This document shows, piece after piece, positions 59,654 through 64,000 of a stretch of DNA of 64,000 nt; positions within the stretch are counted from its first letter, which is position 1, and the number at the start of each line of letters is the position of its first letter. The stretch covers positions 124,001 to 188,000 of the forward strand of contig NZ_MLHH01000003.1 in NCBI RefSeq assembly GCF_002000125.1. Direction: 5' to 3'. The notes under the pieces were generated by a model, which worked only from the letters and a program-made list of their open reading frames with translations, was not told where the DNA came from and did no database searches. The stretch comes from Rodentibacter heidelbergensis. GTDB taxonomy: Bacteria > Pseudomonadota > Gammaproteobacteria > Enterobacterales > Pasteurellaceae. Position numbers and translations under genes: made by a program.

Positions 59654-60640
59654 ATGATTCAAGTAATCGTTGCCGCTCACGGCAAACTTGCCGCAGAGTT
59701 GGTAAACTCTTCTGAAATGGTGTTTGGCGAAGTGGAAGGTCTCCACGGCGTCACATTCGTTCCGGGAGAAGGACAAGACACCTTGGTGGAAAAATATGAA
59801 GCGATTATCGCAGAATGTGATCCCGCCGATTCGGTGTTATTTTTGGTCGATTTATTCGGCGGCAGCCCTTATAACGCTGCGGCTCGAGTGGCGGCAAAAC
59901 GCCCACAAGATGATATTGTCACCGGGGTAAGTTTACCGATGTTGTTGGAAGTGTTGGATGCAAAAGACGATGCCAAATCAGCAGAAGAACTGGCCGATAC
60001 TGCAAAAGAAGTGGGTGTGATGGCAGTGAAAAGCTATCGCAAACCCGATGAAACCGCTTCCTTTAACTCAGCAGAAGAAACTGCGGTCGCCTCATCAGAA
60101 GAAGCGCAACCAGAAGAAGACAATACACAATATGATCCGAACGGTCGTATGAGTGTGAACCTGTTGCGAATTGATGACCGTTTAATCCATGGTCAAGTGG
60201 CAACATCTTGGGCAAAAGCGGTGAAATGCGAGGCGATTTTTGCTATCAGTGATGAAGTGGCGAATGATGAACTTCGCAAAGAATTGTTACTCCAAATTGC
60301 CCCTCCTCATTTGAAAGCCTATGTGATTTCGGTGGATAAAGCGATTAAGGTGTATAACAACCCGAAATACGCCAGCCGTAATATCTTAATGTTAGTCACC
60401 AAACCGGAAGATGCGGTGCGTTTAATTGAAGGTGGGCTGCGTATTGATACCATCAATGTTGGGGGAATGACGCACAAAGAAGGCAATAAACAACTTTCTG
60501 ATGCGGTCACCGTTAATCCATCGAATGTGGAAGCATTCAAAAAATTACTTGATATGGGTGTCAAACTCTCACTTCAGAAAGTGGCCGCCAATAAACCGGT
60601 TGAGCTAACCCGTGAAAAATTAGATTCAATTAAATTTTAG
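59654..60640 (+). CDS. manX: Mannose-family PTS component EIIAB
   Basis: Fused IIA and IIB of the mannose-type phosphotransferase system, which imports and phosphorylates mannose, glucose and related hexoses. IIA (about residues 1-135) has the phosphorylated His in VIVAAHGKLAAELVNSSEMV. IIB (about 160-328) has DDRLIHGQVATSW with the active His. A Glu/Ala-rich linker (about 135-160) joins them. Length 328 matches E. coli ManX (323). It starts the manXYZ operon with TAGGAG upstream; manY follows by 11 bases. Sugar specificity is not certain from sequence. Confidence 0.95.
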   Translation: MIQVIVAAHGKLAAELVNSSEMVFGEVEGLHGVTFVPGEGQDTLVEKYEAIIAECDPADSVLFLVDLFGGSPYNAAARVAAKRPQDDIVTGVSLPMLLEVLDAKDDAKSAEELADTAKEVGVMAVKSYRKPDETASFNSAEETAVASSEEAQPEEDNTQYDPNGRMSVNLLRIDDRLIHGQVATSWAKAVKCEAIFAISDEVANDELRKELLLQIAPPHLKAYVISVDKAIKVYNNPKYASRNILMLVTKPEDAVRLIEGGLRIDTINVGGMTHKEGNKQLSDAVTVNPSNVEAFKKLLDMGVKLSLQKVAANKPVELTREKLDSIKF

Positions 60641-60651
60641 GAGAGCCTTTT

Positions 60652-61446
60652 ATGTCAACAATGGAACTCATTTTAGTCGTACTGGTTGCGGCAATCTGCG
60701 GTATGGGAAGCGTGTTAGATGAACGTCAAACCCACCGCCCACTTTTTGCTTGTACCATGATTGGTTTGGTTTTAGGTGATCTTGAAACCGGTATCATTCT
60801 TGGCGGTACATTAGAGATGATCGCCCTAGGCTGGATGAACGTAGGTGCGGCTATGGCACCGGATGCCGCATTGGCAAGCGTTATTTCAGCGATTTTAGTC
60901 ATCAAAGGCGGACAATCCGTGGGTACGGCTATCGCTATCGCCGTCCCCGTGGCGGCAGCGGGTCAAGTATTAACTATTTTTGTTCGTACTTTAACCATTT
61001 TCCTACAACACAAAGCCGATAAATTTGCAGAACAAGCCAACTTCCGTGGCATTGAGTTTTGTCACTTTGCCGGTCTTTCCCTACAAGCCTTACGGGTAGC
61101 ACTGCCTGCCTTAGCCGTAGGTTTAGTGGCGGGCACTGATACGGTAACCAGTGCATTAGATGCGATCCCTGAAGTGATCACCCGTGGTTTACAAATTGCC
61201 GGTGGTTTCATTGTGGTGGTCGGTTATGCCATGGTTATCAACATGATGCGTGCAGGGGCGTTAATGCCGTTCTTCTTCCTTGGTTTCGTTATTGCTTCCT
61301 TTACTAACTATAACCTAGTTGGATTAGGTATTTTAGGTACCTGCTTGGCGATGCTTTATATCCAATTAAATCCTCGCTTTAACCAAGCCGCAATGCCTGT
61401 TGCAAGCCAAAAAAAATTAGCCGATAACGAATTAGAAGGTCTATAA
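60652..61446 (+). CDS. manY: Mannose-family PTS component EIIC
   Basis: A 264-aa membrane subunit of the sugar channel. It shows about eight hydrophobic segments and family motifs such as LVLGDLETGIILGGTLEMIALG near the N-terminus and AALGVG-like glycine-rich helices further on. It sits between manX and manZ with 11-base and 10-base gaps and GGAG-type ribosome sites. High confidence for IIC of the mannose family. Confidence 0.95.
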   Translation: MSTMELILVVLVAAICGMGSVLDERQTHRPLFACTMIGLVLGDLETGIILGGTLEMIALGWMNVGAAMAPDAALASVISAILVIKGGQSVGTAIAIAVPVAAAGQVLTIFVRTLTIFLQHKADKFAEQANFRGIEFCHFAGLSLQALRVALPALAVGLVAGTDTVTSALDAIPEVITRGLQIAGGFIVVVGYAMVINMMRAGALMPFFFLGFVIASFTNYNLVGLGILGTCLAMLYIQLNPRFNQAAMPVASQKKLADNELEGL

Positions 61447-61456
61447 GGAGCGCATT

Positions 61457-62290
61457 ATGTCAGATCAAAAAGTGACACTTACTAAAGGTGATATTTTAAA
61501 AACCTACTTCCGTTCAACGTTCCTTTTAGGTTCATTCAACTTTGAACGTATGCAATCAATGGGATTTTGTGTTTCGATGATCCCAACCATCAAACGTTTA
61601 TACAGCAAAAAAGAAGATCAAGCGGCGGCATTAAAACGTCACCTTGAATTCTTCAACACCCAACCTTGGGTGGGTTCCGCCATTATGGGCGTTACCGCCG
61701 CCATGGAACAGGAACGTGCCAACGGTGCAAAAGATGTGGATGATGCGGCAATCAGTGGGGTAAAAGTGGGCTTAATGGGACCACTTGCCGGTGTGGGTGA
61801 CCCGATTTTCTGGGGAACATTACGCCCTGTTTTAGCGGCACTGGGTGCCGGTATTGCCTTAACCGGTAGCATTTTAGGCCCACTTTTGTTCTTTATTTTA
61901 ATTAACGTGATTCGTGCCCTAACCCGTTGGTATGGGTTCAAATACGGTTATGAAAAAGGGACAGAAATCGTTTCTGATATGGGTGGTGGCCGTTTACAAA
62001 AAATCACTCAGGGCGCTTCTATTCTGGGTCTCTTTGTGATGGGCTCACTCGTTTCAAAATGGACCAGTATCAATGTGCCATTAGAACTCACCCGTTATAA
62101 AAATCAACTTGGTGAAGAAGTCGTCGTTACCCTTCAAGGCGTATTAAACGATCTGCTTCCGGGCTTACTCGCCTTATTGCTCACTTTCTTATGTATGTAC
62201 TTATTGCGTAAAAAAGTGAATGCGATGCTCATTATCTTTGCCCTATTTGGGGTGGGGATCTTAGGTTACTGGGCGGGTATCCTTGCCTAA
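61457..62290 (+). CDS. manZ: Mannose-family PTS component EIID
   Basis: A 277-aa membrane subunit that works with IIC. It has the IID hallmark FLLGSFNFERMQSMGFCVSM near the N-terminus, HLEFFNTQPWVGSAIMG, and GLMGPLAGVGDPIFWGT in the middle. The C-terminal half is membrane-spanning (VLNDLLPGLLALLLTFLCMY). It is the last PTS gene; a strong terminator follows about 20 bases later. High confidence. Confidence 0.95.
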   Translation: MSDQKVTLTKGDILKTYFRSTFLLGSFNFERMQSMGFCVSMIPTIKRLYSKKEDQAAALKRHLEFFNTQPWVGSAIMGVTAAMEQERANGAKDVDDAAISGVKVGLMGPLAGVGDPIFWGTLRPVLAALGAGIALTGSILGPLLFFILINVIRALTRWYGFKYGYEKGTEIVSDMGGGRLQKITQGASILGLFVMGSLVSKWTSINVPLELTRYKNQLGEEVVVTLQGVLNDLLPGLLALLLTFLCMYLLRKKVNAMLIIFALFGVGILGYWAGILA

Positions 62291-62310
62291 TACTTGAAAA
62301 ATCAAACCAT

Positions 62311-62340
62311 AAGGGCGTATGATAACGCCCTTATTTTTTA
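62311..62340 (+). terminator. Terminator of manXYZ
   Basis: AAGGGCGT-ATGATA-ACGCCCTT followed by ATTTTTTA. It stands between manZ and the small membrane protein gene; read-through would still reach the latter. Confidence 0.88.
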
Positions 62341-62350
62341 GGAAAACATA

Positions 62351-62734
62351 ATGAAATTTAAAGACTTAATACAAGCACCGCCGAGTGAAACCTACATAAA
62401 AAACAGCTCTCGCCTCGTTTCCGGCCTCTTTATTATCGGCGGATTACTTTATTATCCCACAAAGGGTTATGGCACCCTCATCGCCTTAGCCTTAGCACTT
62501 ATTATGTTATTCGGTCAAAAAATGTTGCTCACTCAAGCCAATAAAGATTTCAATGATATGTATCAGGCAAAACAATTTTTTGAACAAACGCATAATGTTG
62601 ATTATCTACGTTTTATCATGGCCCGTTCCGAACAAATGCTAAAGGATAATAAAGTCCTGTCTGATAAAGCAAAACGTGAAATTCAGCAATTGAGGGATTA
62701 TTCTGAAGAAAAATTGGCGAGTGAAAACCACTAA
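62351..62734 (+). CDS. Small two-helix membrane protein downstream of manZ
   Basis: A 127-aa protein with two hydrophobic segments (about residues 26-40 and 44-58, LVSGLFIIGGLLYY then LIALALALIMLFG). A charged helical cytoplasmic tail follows, rich in Gln, Lys and Glu (ARSEQMLKDNKVLSDKAKRE). It does not look like ManO/YobD, which follows manZ in E. coli. I do not recognise the family. AGGAAAA lies upstream of the ATG. It is separated from manZ by a terminator, but its start is only about ten bases past the hairpin, so it may depend on read-through. Confidence 0.75.
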   Translation: MKFKDLIQAPPSETYIKNSSRLVSGLFIIGGLLYYPTKGYGTLIALALALIMLFGQKMLLTQANKDFNDMYQAKQFFEQTHNVDYLRFIMARSEQMLKDNKVLSDKAKREIQQLRDYSEEKLASENH

Positions 62735-62848
62735 AAAAATGACCGCACTTTGAGCTATCCCTCAAATGCTTATAATTTGTTAACCACAGTTTACACTTCA
62801 AGCTAAATTATTTAGAATAGCTCCCTAAACATCAGCCCTATTTTCCCC

Positions 62849-63148
62849 ATGACTGTTCAAATAAAAACCACTTTAACCTTTGATAACTGGCTAAGTAAAC
62901 TAAAGAATATTCGTGCAAAAGCGAAGATTAATGCACGGATCAAACGTTTACAATTTGGCAACTTTGGGGACATTAAAAGCGTCAATGATGGTATTTTTGA
63001 GCTACGCATAGATGAAGGACAAGGCTACCGAATTTATCTGAAAAATCAAAATGGTGTTCTGATCTTTTTACTCTGTGGCGGAGATAAATCCACACAAGAA
63101 CAAGATATCAAAAAAGCAAAACAACTTGCGAAGGAGTTAGGATTATGA
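62849..63148 (+). CDS. HigB-type toxin (Gp49/RelE superfamily)
   Basis: A 99-aa basic protein of the killer-protein type: MTVQIKTTLTFDNWLSKLKN at the start, then GIFELRIDEGQGYRIYLKNQ and LLCGGDKSTQEQDIKKAKQL. The G-x-x-E-x-R...G-Y-R-I-Y and C-G-G-D-K-x-x-Q motifs are characteristic of this HigB-like family. Toxin comes before antitoxin, the reverse of most RelBE pairs. TATAAT at 62771-62776 may be its -10. No good ribosome site lies before the ATG. H. influenzae has a toxin-first pair in the CRP-S competence regulon; I see no CRP-S site here. Confidence 0.88.
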   Translation: MTVQIKTTLTFDNWLSKLKNIRAKAKINARIKRLQFGNFGDIKSVNDGIFELRIDEGQGYRIYLKNQNGVLIFLLCGGDKSTQEQDIKKAKQLAKELGL

Positions 63149-63438
63149 CTGAACAATTAAAAGATTTTGATATTGCTGAGCATCTCACTTCCGAAGAGGA
63201 AATCCAGCTTTATCTCAACGAAATTTTACAAGAAGAAAATGTTGAGCTTATTTTATCCGCACTGGGGGATATTGCTCGGGCCCGTAATATGAGCCAAATT
63301 GCGCGTGATGCCGGAATGAGCCGTGAAGGGCTTTATAAAGCATTATCTGGTTCAGGTAACCCAACTTTTGCCACTGTAATGAAAGTGATGAAAGCGCTCA
63401 ATCTGAAATTTCAAGTTCAACAATCCCACTTCGCTTAA
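63145..63438 (+). CDS. HigA-type antitoxin with XRE-like HTH
   Basis: A 97-aa protein overlapping the toxin stop (ATGA), so coupled. The N-terminal part (MTEQLKDFDIAEHLTSEEEI) binds toxin in related pairs, and the C-terminal half has a helix-turn-helix: NMSQIARDAGMSREGLYKAL then NPTFATVMKVMKALNLKF. It should bind its own promoter with the toxin. GGAG lies upstream within the toxin gene. A degenerate uptake-signal pair follows the stop (near 63441-63470). Confidence 0.88.
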   Translation: MTEQLKDFDIAEHLTSEEEIQLYLNEILQEENVELILSALGDIARARNMSQIARDAGMSREGLYKALSGSGNPTFATVMKVMKALNLKFQVQQSHFA

Positions 63439-63484
63439 ATAAAAAGTGTGGCCAAATCAACCGCACTTTGAGCTTCCCTAAAAC

Positions 63485-63561
63485 TTGACCTACATCACAA
63501 AACAGTGAAATCGCTATTGAGATTTTTTCTTATTTAGAGATAATACGATTCTAAATAAGAA
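63485..63561 (+). promoter_or_regulatory. FTR1 gene upstream region: FNR-like site and 12-bp inverted repeat
   Basis: TTGAC-CTAC-ATCAC (63485-63498) resembles an FNR site with two mismatches. TTCTTATTTAGA (63527-63538) and TCTAAATAAGAA (63550-63561) are perfect inverted repeats around an 11-base loop that contains GATAATAC, reminiscent of Fur sites. The repeat ends about 22 bases before the ATG. An iron-responsive operator or a leader hairpin are both possible. Confidence 0.45.
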
Positions 63562-63583
63562 TAAATTGCATTTGGATAAATTA

Positions 63584-64000
63584 ATGTTTTCTATTATACG
63601 CGGTGGTGTGCTATTCATTACCCTTTTCTTTTCCCAATTCACCTTTGCACAAGATAATTATCAGCAATGGGTCACTGATATTACTGAACGGTTAGATAAA
63701 ACCGCCACACTTCTTCAACAAAATCGTCCTGATGATGCCCGCACAGAAGTGCAAATGGCCTATTTTGAAGTCTTTGAGAATTTAGAAGGCCCTATCCGCA
63801 TTAATTTCTCGGCACAAAAAAGTTATCAAATGGAAGCCACTTTTGGTGAAATTCGTAAGATGATTGGCGAAGGCAGACCCATTGATGAAATCCAAACCAA
63901 AATTAATGGGCTAAAACAAGCCTTACAAGAGGTCTTACCTGCTCTAGCAGAAGGCCATCAACTCAATGCCGATGGGCAACACAATGTCTATCAAAATGAT
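63584..64000 (+). CDS. FTR1-family iron permease, 5' part only
   Basis: An open frame of 139 codons runs from ATG 63584 off the window end. It starts with a signal peptide (MFSIIRGGVLFITLFFSQFTFA), then a periplasmic helical domain with VTDITERLDKTATLLQQNRP and PIRINFSAQKSYQMEATFGE. This matches the N-terminal extension of the long FTR1-type permeases found in P19-type (Campylobacter Cj1658-like) iron systems. The membrane core with the REGLE-type motifs is beyond the window. GGATAAATTA precedes the ATG. Regulation by iron is plausible but unproven. Confidence 0.8.
   Translation, partial: MFSIIRGGVLFITLFFSQFTFAQDNYQQWVTDITERLDKTATLLQQNRPDDARTEVQMAYFEVFENLEGPIRINFSAQKSYQMEATFGEIRKMIGEGRPIDEIQTKINGLKQALQEVLPALAEGHQLNADGQHNVYQND

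Noticed and set aside
62735-62848. CRP-S site before the HigBA-type pair
   Set aside because: I looked for TGCGA/TCGCA half sites because a related pair is competence-regulated, and found none.

Overview
The window is bacterial chromosome from a member of the Pasteurellaceae, in the Haemophilus/Aggregatibacter group. The DNA uptake signal core AAGTGCGGT and its complement ACCGCACTT recur throughout, often as inverted pairs that double as terminators. Gene order also matches Haemophilus influenzae as I remember it: dsbC-prfB-lysS, terC-uvrC-kdsB-lpxK-msbA-comEC-dksA-pcnB-folK, fur-fldA-ybfF-seqA-menE-mscK-aroC-mepA-(TSUP)-lpxM, and prlC beside an OppA-like lipoprotein gene. The species cannot be fixed from sequence alone. 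I saw no rRNA, tRNA, CRISPR array, insertion sequence or prophage.

Layout. 1-9.05 kb: rpsA (cut by the window edge), cmk, mtnN, a DsbA-like gene, recJ and dsbC on the minus strand, then prfB (with the RF2 programmed frameshift) and lysS on plus. 9.1-18.6 kb: terC, then a minus-strand run comEC-msbA-[toxin/antitoxin pair]-lpxK-ycaR-kdsB-uvrC covering DNA uptake, lipid A/KDO supply and excision repair. 18.8-22.6 kb: dksA, a pirin-family gene, pcnB (probable AUU start) and folK. 22.7-29.5 kb: tmaR, serC, hisC, tpx, serS, ydcH and two membrane proteins. 29.5-33.5 kb: a coupled minus-strand group qmcA, nfeD, flavodoxin-fold oxidoreductase and TorD-like chaperone, then sstT. 33.7-34.2 kb: a LexA-type promoter driving a UmuD-like protein that lacks the catalytic Ser and Lys. 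34.3-43.5 kb: lpxM, a TSUP permease, mepA, aroC, mscK, menE and seqA, all minus. 43.5-49.6 kb: ybfF, fldA and fur on plus, an OppA-like lipoprotein and ybaN on minus, prlC on plus. 49.8-59.4 kb: fabB and mnmC divergent, a ParDE-type pair, mfd, tmcA and a tiny coupled gene. 59.6-64 kb: manXYZ, a small membrane protein, a toxin-first HigBA-type pair, and the start of an FTR1-type iron permease cut by the window end.

How it fits together. Most of the window is conserved housekeeping: translation (rpsA, prfB, lysS, serS, mnmC, tmcA), envelope building (kdsB, lpxK, msbA, lpxM, fabB, mepA), repair (recJ, uvrC, mfd), and sugar import (manXYZ, with the PTS-linked TmaR). Accessory content is limited to three small toxin-antitoxin pairs in otherwise conserved gene strings. 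The best leads are regulatory or structural: the AUU start of pcnB, the apparently inactive UmuD relative under a LexA box, the toxin-antitoxin pair inside the msbA-lpxK operon, a 19-bp tandem repeat over the lpxK stop codon, a candidate attenuator before nfeD, and a textbook CRP-S site before comEC. I did not find a convincing wholly new multi-gene system.
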